From Tannockella sp964369175 (GTDB lineage Bacteria; Bacillota_I; Bacilli_A; Erysipelotrichales; Coprobacillaceae): a stretch of DNA of 64,000 nucleotides. This document shows positions 28,103 to 37,061 of this stretch, in pieces (position 1 is the first letter of the stretch; every line of letters starts with the position of its first letter). A model generated the notes under the pieces. It had not been told where the DNA came from. It ran no database searches and saw only the letters and a list, made by a program, of their open reading frames with translations. The stretch spans positions 37,074 through 101,073 of the forward strand of contig CAYJEM010000002.1 of NCBI GenBank assembly GCA_964369175.1, read 5' to 3'. Position numbers and translations under genes: made by a program.

Positions 28103-28558
28103 ATGAATAGAAGATATGAAGAATTAATTGAACAATTAAGTGCACTACTTGAGGGGGAAACAGATACTATCGCTAACTTAAGTAATGCATCATCTTTACT
28201 TTATCATACTATTGATAATGTAAACTGGGCAGGATTTTATATTTATAAAAATGATGAATTAGTTTTAGGTCCTTTCCAAGGAAAACCAGCATGTATGCAT
28301 ATTCCGATGAACCGCGGAGTATGTGGAAAAGCAGCATTAACTCGCAAGCCACAATGTGTCGAAGATGTACATGCATTTCCCGGACATATTGCATGTGACT
28401 GTGCATCAAATTCTGAAATTGTTATTCCAATCGTTATAGACGATACTTTGTATGGCGTCCTTGATATTGATTCATTTGAATTTGGAAACTTTACTACTAT
28501 CGATGTAGATTATTTGACTAAATTTGTTGATGTCTTGAAAGAGCACATTTATGTATAA
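28103..28558 (+). CDS. msrC: Free methionine-(R)-sulfoxide reductase (GAF domain)
   Basis: Reduces free methionine-(R)-sulfoxide. The protein is a 151-residue single GAF domain with WAGFYIYKNDELVLGPFQGKPA near residue 39, the RGVCGKAA motif, and GHIACDCASNSEIVIP carrying the redox cysteines of fRMsr enzymes. Three Cys positions matching the family (in CGKA and the CDC region) are present, which distinguishes it from regulatory GAF proteins. It overlaps the next gene by 8 bases. Confidence 0.9.
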   Translation: MNRRYEELIEQLSALLEGETDTIANLSNASSLLYHTIDNVNWAGFYIYKNDELVLGPFQGKPACMHIPMNRGVCGKAALTRKPQCVEDVHAFPGHIACDCASNSEIVIPIVIDDTLYGVLDIDSFEFGNFTTIDVDYLTKFVDVLKEHIYV

Positions 28559-29510
28559 TTATGGAATTGTTAGTACTGCATCAATTGTAGAAAGATTTGT
28601 TGAAGGTATCAAAGAAAGTGCTGATGGGAATGCTTATGCCATTTGTTCAAGAACATTAAAATCAGCCAAAGACCTTGCTGCAAAGTTAAATATTCCTCAC
28701 TACTATGATAATAGTGAAGCACTATACAACAATCCTAACATCGATATCATATATATTCCAACTATCAATGAATTGCATTATCCAGAAGCAAAAAAAGCAT
28801 TACAAGCAAAGAAACATGTTATCGTAGAAAAACCTTTTACACTTACATCAACCCAAGCAAGAGAACTATTTGATATTGCTAGAAAAAATCAATGCTTCTT
28901 AATGGAAGCACAAAAATCAGTATTTCTACCAACTACCATTAAAGTAAAAGAACTTTTACAAAATGATATTATTGGCGATGTAAAATATATTGAGTTAAAA
29001 GCCGGATTTCCCGGAAGGTTCAGTTTAGATCACTGGATGTATGATGTTCGTCGTGGTGGTGGTGCGCTTTACGGGAGTGCTACATATACAGTTGAACTAC
29101 TTCAGTTTTTGTATAATAACCCAAATATTATAGCCGATGGTAGCTGCAAAGTTGGTGAAGCAAATGCAGATATGAGTTGTAATTTTCAATTACTATTAAA
29201 TAATGATATACTTGTTTCTTCAACCATTTCAATGGAAACTCCACTACAAAACGAAGCTGTGTTTTATGGCGACAAGGGGTATATTGTAATCCCAAATTAT
29301 TGGAAATCACGTGAAGTAAAAGTGTATTTACATGATGGTACATATACTTACTACCCATTTGAATTTGGAAGTGAGTTTACTTTTGAAATTGAACATATTC
29401 ATGAATGTATTTCTAAAAATATAATTGAAAGTCCAATTATGAATAGTAAGCGTACCATTGATTGTACAACTTATGTTGAACAATTATATAAAAAGTGGCA
29501 GTTACTATAA
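28551..29510 (+). CDS. Gfo/Idh/MocA-family NAD(P)-dependent oxidoreductase
   Basis: A 319-residue protein with an N-terminal Rossmann fold (YGIVSTASIVERF), the hallmark EKP in KHVIVEKPFTL near residue 93 and a C-terminal alpha/beta domain (FPGRFSLDHWMYDVRRGGGALYGSATY). Members act on sugars or polyols; the substrate is unknown. The Rossmann glycine motif is degenerate (G-I-V-S-T-A), as in dehydrogenases related to trans-1,2-dihydrobenzene-1,2-diol dehydrogenase. It is translationally coupled to the methionine sulfoxide reductase gene. Confidence 0.87.
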   Translation: MYNYGIVSTASIVERFVEGIKESADGNAYAICSRTLKSAKDLAAKLNIPHYYDNSEALYNNPNIDIIYIPTINELHYPEAKKALQAKKHVIVEKPFTLTSTQARELFDIARKNQCFLMEAQKSVFLPTTIKVKELLQNDIIGDVKYIELKAGFPGRFSLDHWMYDVRRGGGALYGSATYTVELLQFLYNNPNIIADGSCKVGEANADMSCNFQLLLNNDILVSSTISMETPLQNEAVFYGDKGYIVIPNYWKSREVKVYLHDGTYTYYPFEFGSEFTFEIEHIHECISKNIIESPIMNSKRTIDCTTYVEQLYKKWQLL

Positions 29511-29545
29511 AGGCCTAGTGCATATGCACTAAGCCTTTTTTTATT
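29509..29545 (+). terminator. Terminator of the msrC-oxidoreductase pair
   Basis: AAAGGC(C)TAGTGCATATGCACTA(A)GCCTTT, a long stem with one mismatch, followed by seven T's. Confidence 0.9.
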
Positions 29546-30209
29546 TTGTATCGTAATAACTTTTAACTAGTAGTTGTGTTTTACGAATATGATTTTCTAT
29601 CTTCTCTTTTGCAAGAACAACGTCTCTTTGTTCAATTGCTTCATATATATCACGATGCTCAATTGCAGCGCTCTCTAGACGCTTTGGTTGACGAATAGAA
29701 TGTTTTGCAGTTACATGTATATAATAATTTATATCTTTTAGTAATCTTTCAAAATATTGAGATTTTGTTCCTTTGTAGATTGATTCATGAAATGATATAT
29801 TCAATTCTTCAAATTTTTCTTGATCTCCCTTACTTGCATAAAATTCCATCAATTCACAGATTTCTCGTAGCTTTGCAAGTTGAACTTCATCAACTCTTTC
29901 AATAGCAAATTGAATTGCAAGACTTTCAAGTACGTAACGAATTTCCAACATATCATTAATATCTCTACTTGAAAACCCTAAAACATATACTCCTTTGTTT
30001 GGAATACTATTTACTAATCCCTCTAGCTCTAATTGTTTTAATGCTTCACGGATTGGTGTTCTTGAGATATTTAATTCTTTTGAAAGAACTACTTCATTTA
30101 GTTTTTCACCTGGTTTATAGTCTTCATTTAATATTTTATCACGTAATAAAATAAATATCTTACTTCCTAATGAACCATGGCTCGTATTTTCAAATATTTT
30201 CTCTGCCAT
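29541..30209 (-). CDS. GntR-family regulator (FadR/FCD type)
   Basis: A 222-residue regulator: N-terminal winged helix (about 10-75: ILRDKILNEDYKPGEKLNE-type start, SRTPIREALKQLELEGLV) and a C-terminal all-helical FCD ligand domain (about 85-215). The ATG at 30209 is chosen since AGGTGA precedes it by 6 bases; a GTG at 30218 directly after the icd stop is possible. It is the last gene of the acn-icd operon. A perfect AATTGTATACAATT palindrome, the TNGTNNACNA type recognised by FCD regulators, overlaps the operon's transcript start, so it probably autoregulates the operon in response to an organic acid such as citrate or a related acid (inference). Confidence 0.88.
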   Translation of the reverse strand: MAEKIFENTSHGSLGSKIFILLRDKILNEDYKPGEKLNEVVLSKELNISRTPIREALKQLELEGLVNSIPNKGVYVLGFSSRDINDMLEIRYVLESLAIQFAIERVDEVQLAKLREICELMEFYASKGDQEKFEELNISFHESIYKGTKSQYFERLLKDINYYIHVTAKHSIRQPKRLESAAIEHRDIYEAIEQRDVVLAKEKIENHIRKTQLLVKSYYDTK

Positions 30210-30218
30210 TTTTTTCAC

Positions 30219-31211
30219 CTATAACGCCTTAATTACTTCATCTGTAAATAAAGCGGTTGTTCCACTTCCACCAATATCTGGTGTTGTGCATTTCCCTTCT
30301 TTGATTACTGTTGTAAGTGCATTGCGCAACTTTGTTGCTTCAACTTGATAATTTGTTGCCTCTAGCATCATTGCATATGCTAGTAATAGAGCAGTTGGAT
30401 TAGCAATACCTTTTCCAGCAATATCAGGTGCACTTCCATGCACTGCTTCATAGATTCTAAACTCATCACCAATATTTCCACTTGGAGCAAGCCCTAAGCC
30501 ACCAACTAATCCGGCACATAAATCAGATACAATATCACCATATAAATTCGGTGCTACTAACACATCATATTTTTCAGGATTAATCACAAGTTGCATACAC
30601 ATATTATCTACAATAACATCATTTGCTTCAATTTCTGGATATTCTTTAGCAACTGTTCTAAATGATTCTAAGAATAATCCATCACTAAATTTCATAATAT
30701 TTGCTTTATGCACAGCTGATACTTTTTTACGATTATTTTTTCGAGCATAATCAAAAGCATAACGACAAATTCTTTCACTTGCCTCACGAGTAATTAACTT
30801 TACCCCATTAGCAATATCAGGCGTAACCATATACTCAATACCTTTATATAAATCTTCTGTATTTTCTCTAATGATTACTAAATCAATATTTTCATATTTT
30901 GATGCAATTCCATCAAAACTAACAATTGGACGTACATTTGCATATGTTTTAAATTGTTGTCTCATAGCAACATTTACACTACGAAATCCTGTTGCTAGTG
31001 GTGTTGCAGTAGGACCTTTTAAAACCCATTTATGTTCATTTATTGCATCAATTAGTCCTGGCTCGAATAATTCGCCCGTAGCATCAGCCAGTTCTCCACC
31101 TGCTTGAAATGTATGCCAATCAATATCTAAATTCAATGCCGCAGTAATATCTACTACACTTTGTGCTATTTCTTTTCCAATTCCATCACCTGGTATTAAT
31201 ACAGCTTTCAT
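30219..31211 (-). CDS. icd: Isocitrate dehydrogenase, NAD-type, short form
   Basis: Oxidative decarboxylation of isocitrate to 2-oxoglutarate. A 330-residue protein of the isocitrate/isopropylmalate dehydrogenase superfamily: LIPGDGIGKEI at the N-terminus, the conserved RENTEDLYKGIEY, and GSAPDIAGKGIANPTA. Length and motifs suit the short NAD-dependent IDH; an isopropylmalate or homoisocitrate dehydrogenase is possible from sequence alone, but the adjoining aconitase gene and the absence of leu genes favour IDH. Its ATG overlaps the acn stop by one base. Confidence 0.86.
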   Translation of the reverse strand: MKAVLIPGDGIGKEIAQSVVDITAALNLDIDWHTFQAGGELADATGELFEPGLIDAINEHKWVLKGPTATPLATGFRSVNVAMRQQFKTYANVRPIVSFDGIASKYENIDLVIIRENTEDLYKGIEYMVTPDIANGVKLITREASERICRYAFDYARKNNRKKVSAVHKANIMKFSDGLFLESFRTVAKEYPEIEANDVIVDNMCMQLVINPEKYDVLVAPNLYGDIVSDLCAGLVGGLGLAPSGNIGDEFRIYEAVHGSAPDIAGKGIANPTALLLAYAMMLEATNYQVEATKLRNALTTVIKEGKCTTPDIGGSGTTALFTDEVIKAL

Positions 31212-33136
31212 TATACATTTCCCCCTAATTCTTTAATTGCATTTAATAAGCCACCATACTCTATCATTGTTTTTTCTCTTCTTGCAAGCTCTACAGGTAC
31301 TTCTAATTCTGTATTTTTACTATTATTTTTTACAATTACTGCTGTGTTGTTTTCTACAGCATCCACAATATTTTCAATTGTGTAATCATCTTCTAAATTA
31401 AAGAAATCATTTTCATCACTATTAATAACTAATGGTAAAATACCATTGTTAATAAGATTTGAACGATGAATACGAGCAAAAGAATTTGCAAATACTGCTT
31501 TTATTTTTAAATAATTCGGAACTAACGCCGCATGTTCTCTTGATGACCCTTGTCCGTAATTATCACCACCTACAATAAATCCTCCACCATTAACCATTGC
31601 ACGATCATGGAACTGATCATCAACTTTACAAAATGCAAATTTTGCTAGGTGTGGTACGTTTGAACGATATGGTAGTAATTTTGAGTCTGATGGTACAATG
31701 TGATCAGTAGAAATATTATCTCCAACTTTTAATACAACTTTACTTGTAATTGTATCTACCATTTTTTCACCACGAGGAACCGGTTTGATATTTGGTCCCA
31801 TATACACTTCGTTATTTTCATCATATTCATTGATAAAGAATGTATCGTTTTTAATAAATGGTGTGTTTAAATTCGTTTCAAACTGAATATTTTCATCAAA
31901 TTCTTCGCTTATGACACCTTTAATTGCACTAATTGCAGCAATTTCTGGTGACACTAGATATACACTTGCATCATTTGTTCCAGAACGACCTTTAAAGTTA
32001 CGATTAATTGTACGTAAAGATACTCCTTTTGATAGTGGTGCTTGTCCCATCCCAATACATGGTCCACACCCACACTCTAAGATTCTTGCTCCAGCTTGAA
32101 TCATTGTTGCTAATGCACCGTTCATTGAAAGCATTGCTAGAATTGAACTTGACCCTGGAGCAATAACTAACGATACGTGATCTGCTACTGTATTTCCTTT
32201 TAGAATACTAGCAACATTCATTAAATCACTATAAGAAGAGTTTGTACAACTCCCAATAACTACTTGATTCACCTTGATACCAGATACTTCCTTAACTGGT
32301 ACTACCGCATCTGGACTATGAGGTTTAGCAATCATTGGTACTAACTCACTCATATCAATTACTAATTCTTCATCATACAAGGCGTCAGCATCTGCTGCCA
32401 TACTTACATAATCTTCAACACGTCCTTGTTGCAATAAGTAATCTTTTGTTCTTTGATCTGTTGGGAATATCGATGTTGTTGCACCCAGTTCTGCACCCAT
32501 ATTACAAATTGTTGCTCTTTCTGTTAATGAAAGTGTAGCAACACCACTACCTGTATATTCAATAATTTTATTAACGCCACCTTTTACCGTAAGCTTTTCC
32601 AATACTTTTAATATAATGTCTTTTGCACTAACAAATTTAGATTTTTCACCAATTAATTCTACTTTAACTACACTTGGACATTGTAAATAATATTTCCCTG
32701 TAGCCATTGCTACTGCAACATCAAGCCCCCCAGCTCCGATTGCAACCATTCCCATAGCACCACATGTGGGTGTGTGTGAATCAGAACCTACTAATGTTTC
32801 TCCTGGTTTCGAGAAATTTTCCAACTGTAATTGATGACATACACCATTTCCTGGTTTTGAATATACAATACCATGTTTTTTAGCAACACTACGAATAAAC
32901 TCATGATCATCCATGTTTTCAAACCCTGTTTGTAACATATTATGATCAATATATGCCACTGCCTTTTTAACAGCAACATGTTTAATATTCATTGCTTCTA
33001 ACTGCAAATAAGCCATTGTCCCCGTAGAATCTTGTGTTAATGTTTGATCTATCTCAATAGCTATTGGTGTTCCTGCAACTAAATCACCTTCTACCAATTT
33101 ACTCTTTAAAACCTTATACGCTAAGCTATACCCCAT
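31211..33136 (-). CDS. acnA: Aconitate hydratase
   Basis: Converts citrate to isocitrate. The protein is 641 residues with the iron-sulfur cysteines in DSHTPTCGAMGM, GSCTNSSYSDL and ECGCGPCIGMG, and the swivel domain containing GQGSSREHAALVPNYL. The length matches the monomeric form found in many anaerobes rather than the ~900-residue bacterial AcnA. The ATG at 33136 is preferred (AAGGAGGG 7 bases upstream) over the frame start at 33163, which lies inside the operator. With icd it makes a short branch from citrate to 2-oxoglutarate for glutamate synthesis; no citrate synthase gene is in this window. Confidence 0.95.
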   Translation of the reverse strand: MGYSLAYKVLKSKLVEGDLVAGTPIAIEIDQTLTQDSTGTMAYLQLEAMNIKHVAVKKAVAYIDHNMLQTGFENMDDHEFIRSVAKKHGIVYSKPGNGVCHQLQLENFSKPGETLVGSDSHTPTCGAMGMVAIGAGGLDVAVAMATGKYYLQCPSVVKVELIGEKSKFVSAKDIILKVLEKLTVKGGVNKIIEYTGSGVATLSLTERATICNMGAELGATTSIFPTDQRTKDYLLQQGRVEDYVSMAADADALYDEELVIDMSELVPMIAKPHSPDAVVPVKEVSGIKVNQVVIGSCTNSSYSDLMNVASILKGNTVADHVSLVIAPGSSSILAMLSMNGALATMIQAGARILECGCGPCIGMGQAPLSKGVSLRTINRNFKGRSGTNDASVYLVSPEIAAISAIKGVISEEFDENIQFETNLNTPFIKNDTFFINEYDENNEVYMGPNIKPVPRGEKMVDTITSKVVLKVGDNISTDHIVPSDSKLLPYRSNVPHLAKFAFCKVDDQFHDRAMVNGGGFIVGGDNYGQGSSREHAALVPNYLKIKAVFANSFARIHRSNLINNGILPLVINSDENDFFNLEDDYTIENIVDAVENNTAVIVKNNSKNTELEVPVELARREKTMIEYGGLLNAIKELGGNV

Positions 33137-33151
33137 ATTTAGCCCTCCTTC

Positions 33152-33191
33152 AATTGTATACAATTATACATTTCAAAACATTTTATGTAAA
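33152..33191 (-). promoter_or_regulatory. acn-icd-gntR promoter with GntR/FCD palindrome
   Basis: The minus strand reads TTTACA (33191-33186), 17 bases, TATAAT (33168-33163). The perfect palindrome AATTGTATACAATT (33152-33165) overlaps the end of the -10 and the expected transcript start. Confidence 0.8.
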
Positions 33192-33257
33192 TAGTTTCAC
33201 ATGAATATTTAACATTTTTAGTAATATTTATGCTAGAATATCAAAAGAGGTGAAATT

Positions 33258-35111
33258 ATGATTATAGAATGCTCACAAGTTACAAAATCTTTTCAAGGGG
33301 TTCCCTTGTTAAAAAATATAACTTTTACAGTAAAAGAAAAAGAACGTGTTGCCATTGTCGGTGTCAACGGTGCTGGTAAAACAACAATATTAAAAATGTT
33401 AGATGATCAAATGGAAATAGATGGTGGTAATATCTTTGCTGCTAAAGATATTACCATTGGGTATCTTCGTCAAGAACATAATCTTGATGGTAGTAAAACA
33501 ATCTATCAATGTGCTTTAGAAATATTTGATTATTTAATTCATATGGAACAATCATTACGTGATTTAGAAGCTCAAATGGGTGAAAATTTCAGTGATGATA
33601 TTATGAATCAATATGATCGTTTGTCACACCAATTTAGTGAATTAGGTGGCTACATTTATTTAAGTAAAATTGAAGGCGTATTAAAAGGAGTTGGTTTTTC
33701 TAAGGAAGAGTTCAACGCTACTGTAAACACTCTTTCAGGTGGTCAAAAGACAAGGTTATCACTTGCTAGGCTATTATTACAAGAACCAAAACTATTGTTA
33801 TTAGATGAGCCTACAAACCATTTAGATGCTAGTGCTATTCGTTTCTTAGAAGGATATCTTAAAGGATATCCTCATGCAATTATTTTTGTAAGTCATGACC
33901 GTTATTTTATAGATCAAGTTGCTAGTACCATTGTTGAGGTAGAAAATGGAAAATCTAAAACATATCATTGTTTATATAATGAATATTCATTACGTAAACA
34001 AAAGGAACGAGCAATAGAATTAAAACATTACATCAACCAACAAAAAGAAATTGCCAAAACACAAGCAAGCATTGATTTATTAAAATCTTTTAACCGCGAA
34101 AAATCAATAAAAAGAGCTGCTTCTAAAGAAAAACAGCTTGCAAAAATTGATCGTGTTGATAGACCCGAATCTTTGCCCGATAGTATATCGATGTCTTTTA
34201 CACCAAGACTAGAGTCTGGACATGAAGTTGTCAAAGCTAAAGACATTGCAATTGGCTACAATGAAGTTTTATCAAATAACATTAACTTTACTATTAATAA
34301 AAACCAAAGAATTGCCTTAGTTGGTGAAAATGGGATAGGGAAAACCACACTATTTAAAGTCTTAATGAAAAACCTACAGCCGCTATCAGGTAAAATAATT
34401 CATGGTAGTAAAGTTGACATTGGTTATTATGATCAAGAGCACACATCACTTTCTAGAGCATTAACTATTTTTAATGAAATATCTGATGCTTATCCTAAAA
34501 TGACAAATACGGAAATTCGCTCTATACTAGCAATGTTCAATTTTAAAGGGGAAGATGTTTTTAAAGAAATGCAAGTATTATCTGGTGGTGAAAAAGGACG
34601 TGTTGTGCTTGCAAAGCTACTTTTACAACAAGCAAACTTTCTACTTTTAGATGAACCAACAAACCATTTAGATATTGCTTCAAAAGAAGTATTAGAGCAA
34701 GCACTATTAGAGTTTAAAGGAACTATCTTTTTTATAAGTCATGATCGTTATTTTATAAATAAAATAGCTACTGATATTTATGAATTAACACCTAATGGTA
34801 TTGTTCAATATATTGGTAATTATGATGATTATATTGCAAGAAAAGTGGTAGCAACCCAAACGAAGGAAGAAGTTGTGACAATTTCAAAGGTGAAACAGGG
34901 GATTGATCGAAAACAACGTAATGAGATTAAAAAAGTAGAAAAAGAGATCACAAAAATTGAAAGTGAAATAGAAAAGCTTCAGACACTACTATTAGACCCT
35001 GAAGTTATTGATGACTATATTACTTACAATAAAACAACAGATGACTTAAATGTTTTAGAGATTGAATTAGAAAACCAATTAGAAAAATGGCAACAACTAC
35101 ATGAAAATTAA
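33258..35111 (+). CDS. ABC-F family ATPase
   Basis: A 617-residue soluble protein with two ABC domains and no membrane part. Walker A VGVNGAGKTT near residue 36 and VGENGIGKTT near 356, signatures LSGGQKTRLSLARLL and LSGGEKGRVVLAKLL, and Walker B LLLLDEPTNHLD in both. The linker between the domains is long and charged, and a C-terminal coiled coil (about 545-615) is present, as in Uup/YfmR-type factors that act on ribosomes. Which ABC-F subgroup it belongs to, and whether it protects against antibiotics, cannot be told. The following VanZ-like gene overlaps its end by 11 bases. Confidence 0.93.
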   Translation: MIIECSQVTKSFQGVPLLKNITFTVKEKERVAIVGVNGAGKTTILKMLDDQMEIDGGNIFAAKDITIGYLRQEHNLDGSKTIYQCALEIFDYLIHMEQSLRDLEAQMGENFSDDIMNQYDRLSHQFSELGGYIYLSKIEGVLKGVGFSKEEFNATVNTLSGGQKTRLSLARLLLQEPKLLLLDEPTNHLDASAIRFLEGYLKGYPHAIIFVSHDRYFIDQVASTIVEVENGKSKTYHCLYNEYSLRKQKERAIELKHYINQQKEIAKTQASIDLLKSFNREKSIKRAASKEKQLAKIDRVDRPESLPDSISMSFTPRLESGHEVVKAKDIAIGYNEVLSNNINFTINKNQRIALVGENGIGKTTLFKVLMKNLQPLSGKIIHGSKVDIGYYDQEHTSLSRALTIFNEISDAYPKMTNTEIRSILAMFNFKGEDVFKEMQVLSGGEKGRVVLAKLLLQQANFLLLDEPTNHLDIASKEVLEQALLEFKGTIFFISHDRYFINKIATDIYELTPNGIVQYIGNYDDYIARKVVATQTKEEVVTISKVKQGIDRKQRNEIKKVEKEITKIESEIEKLQTLLLDPEVIDDYITYNKTTDDLNVLEIELENQLEKWQQLHEN

Positions 35112-35541
35112 ATATTACATTCCTGTTATATTATGGATGATATTTATTTTCTACATGTCTCATCAAGATGGTACATCATCTTCTGGCATGAGTGGTCATA
35201 TTGTAACAACAATTCATGAGTTCGTTACTAAATTTTTCCCTGTTGATATTTCTATAGATACTTTATCATTTATAATTCGTAAAGGTGCACATATAACCGA
35301 ATATATGATATTAACATTTTTGTTTATCTACGCACTAATTAAGACAAATATTCAAAAATATCTAATTGTTAGCGCATTTGCTTCATTATTGTATGCTTGT
35401 AGTGATGAGTTACATCAAACATTCATTCCAGGTCGAGCAGGAAGTATTGTCGATGTTGGCATTGATAGTATTGGCATCGTCATTGCACTACTTATATTTT
35501 ACTTGTTTAATAAATTATATTTACATAAAAAGACCGCCTAA
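35101..35541 (+). CDS. VanZ-like membrane protein
   Basis: A 146-residue protein with four predicted membrane helices and the VanZ-family pattern: FYMSHQDGTSS after the first helix, FIIRKGAHITEYMIL, and SDELHQTFIPGRAGSIVDVGIDSIGI in the second half. VanZ itself gives low-level teicoplanin resistance, but most family members are of unknown function. It is coupled to the ABC-F gene. Confidence 0.88.
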   Translation: MKIKYYIPVILWMIFIFYMSHQDGTSSSGMSGHIVTTIHEFVTKFFPVDISIDTLSFIIRKGAHITEYMILTFLFIYALIKTNIQKYLIVSAFASLLYACSDELHQTFIPGRAGSIVDVGIDSIGIVIALLIFYLFNKLYLHKKTA

Positions 35542-35551
35542 GCGGTTTTTT
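35533..35551 (+). terminator. Terminator of the ABC-F/VanZ pair
   Basis: ACCGC-CTAA-GCGGT followed by T6, spanning the VanZ stop codon. Confidence 0.88.
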
Positions 35552-35553
35552 CA

Positions 35554-36273
35554 TTACTCAATATTATATGTACTTTGAATGTACTCTATTAATGTATCCT
35601 CTTTAATATCTTCTTTCTTAACACCAATCGAATATACACCAACATGTATTACAATTGCTCGATAAGGAATATTTAAAGTGTCTAGTTCATCCTTTTTTTT
35701 AATAAGCAAGTCAGCAGTATACTTCGCATCTACAGTAGTTGTGTTATCAAAATAATATATAATAGTGTATGTATTTCCTAATTCTTTAATATCATACTGT
35801 TTATCAAGTTCTAAGTCACCTATTTCTAAAACCATATCACCAAAGTTAGGAAATTTATATTCAAGAGGATCAGCAATAATGTCACTATTATAGAAATAAC
35901 CTTGAATTTCTTGTTCCCTTACTTCATGTGATAAATATTCACTATAGTATTCATCACTTATACGTCTAAATGTATTTCTGCCCGATACCACATCATCAAA
36001 GTATGTATCGTGATGATATCTGCCATTGTCAAATACGATACTAAAATTTGAGTCTTGGCTTTGATCCGTTACATACCATACTGTGTCACGGTCATTAAAT
36101 GTTTCAAGTGATGTTGTATAATCATATTCTAAGTCATATCTTTCAAGATAATTCTTAGAAAGTTGCACTGGATCTATTGATTCCACTTGACTTAGATTGA
36201 CGATAATTATAATCACAACACCCCACATACATAAAGAAGCTGCTATTATTATATACTTAATTGATTTTTTCAT
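35554..36273 (-). CDS. Membrane-anchored extracytoplasmic protein of an ABC operon
   Basis: Family not recognised. The 239-residue protein has one N-terminal hydrophobic segment (residues 6-26) and no lipobox cysteine in the proper place, followed by a hydrophilic domain rich in Tyr, Asp and Glu that would lie outside the membrane. It is the third gene of an operon with an FtsX-type permease and an ABC ATPase, starts 21 bases after the ATPase and has a strong AAGGAGG site. The permease lacks the large extracellular domain of BceB proteins, so this protein might provide an external domain in trans; that is inference. Confidence 0.7.
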   Translation of the reverse strand: MKKSIKYIIIAASLCMWGVVIIIIVNLSQVESIDPVQLSKNYLERYDLEYDYTTSLETFNDRDTVWYVTDQSQDSNFSIVFDNGRYHHDTYFDDVVSGRNTFRRISDEYYSEYLSHEVREQEIQGYFYNSDIIADPLEYKFPNFGDMVLEIGDLELDKQYDIKELGNTYTIIYYFDNTTTVDAKYTADLLIKKKDELDTLNIPYRAIVIHVGVYSIGVKKEDIKEDTLIEYIQSTYNIE

Positions 36274-36293
36274 TGTATTACCTCCTTATGTTT

Positions 36294-37061
36294 TTATTCA
36301 AATAATTTTTGACTGTCTTTTGAAGTAATATCTATTATTTTATAAAAATATTCTTTTTGACTTAGAGTTTCTCTATGTAAAATATGCTCAATAGTACCAT
36401 CCTTTAAAAATAACAACTTAGACGAATACGATGCAATTTGGGAATCGTGAGTAACCATCACAATAGCAATATTTTCTTTTTCATTCAAATTTTTAAATAT
36501 CGAAAGAATTTCATGAGAGTTTTTACTATCTAGATTGCCAGTTGGTTCATCAGCAACAATTACTCTTGGTCTAGTTACAATCGCTCTAGCGATTGCTACA
36601 CGTTGCAACTCTCCACCAGAACATTCACTTGGATATTTGTCTAATGTATGTTCAATATTTAACTTTCGAGCGACATCTTGTACTCTTTCATTAATTTCTA
36701 AAAGTGGGACCTTATGCAAAGAAAGTGGTGTTGAAATATTTTCGAATATTGTAAGAACATCTATAATATTATAATCCTGAAATACAAACCCCAGCTTTTG
36801 ATAACGAAATTTACATAATGTACTTTCTTTCATAGCAGTAATATCTTCCCCATCAATAAGCACCCTACCAGCAGTTGGAGTATCGATAGATGAAATATTA
36901 TTTATTAGCGTAGATTTTCCTGATCCCGATGCACCCATAATACATAAGAATTCCCCGGGAAATACTTCTAATGATACTTTATTTAATGCAATTAAAGGTT
37001 TTTTAGTATCCAAATTATATTTTTTTGTAATATTTTTTGCTTCTAATAATGCATTATTCAT
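36294..37061 (-). CDS. ABC transporter ATP-binding protein (BceA/MacB-LolD type)
   Basis: A 255-residue ATPase with Walker A GASGSGKST near residue 41, Q-loop VFQDYNI, signature CSGGELQRVAIARA with Cys at the usual Leu position, and Walker B VIVADEPTGNL. This subgroup pairs with FtsX-like permeases in mechanotransmission systems such as antimicrobial peptide resistance or lipoprotein release. It begins immediately after the permease stop codon (TAA-ATG), so they are expressed together. No two-component system adjoins it. Confidence 0.93.
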   Translation of the reverse strand: MNNALLEAKNITKKYNLDTKKPLIALNKVSLEVFPGEFLCIMGASGSGKSTLINNISSIDTPTAGRVLIDGEDITAMKESTLCKFRYQKLGFVFQDYNIIDVLTIFENISTPLSLHKVPLLEINERVQDVARKLNIEHTLDKYPSECSGGELQRVAIARAIVTRPRVIVADEPTGNLDSKNSHEILSIFKNLNEKENIAIVMVTHDSQIASYSSKLLFLKDGTIEHILHRETLSQKEYFYKIIDITSKDSQKLFE

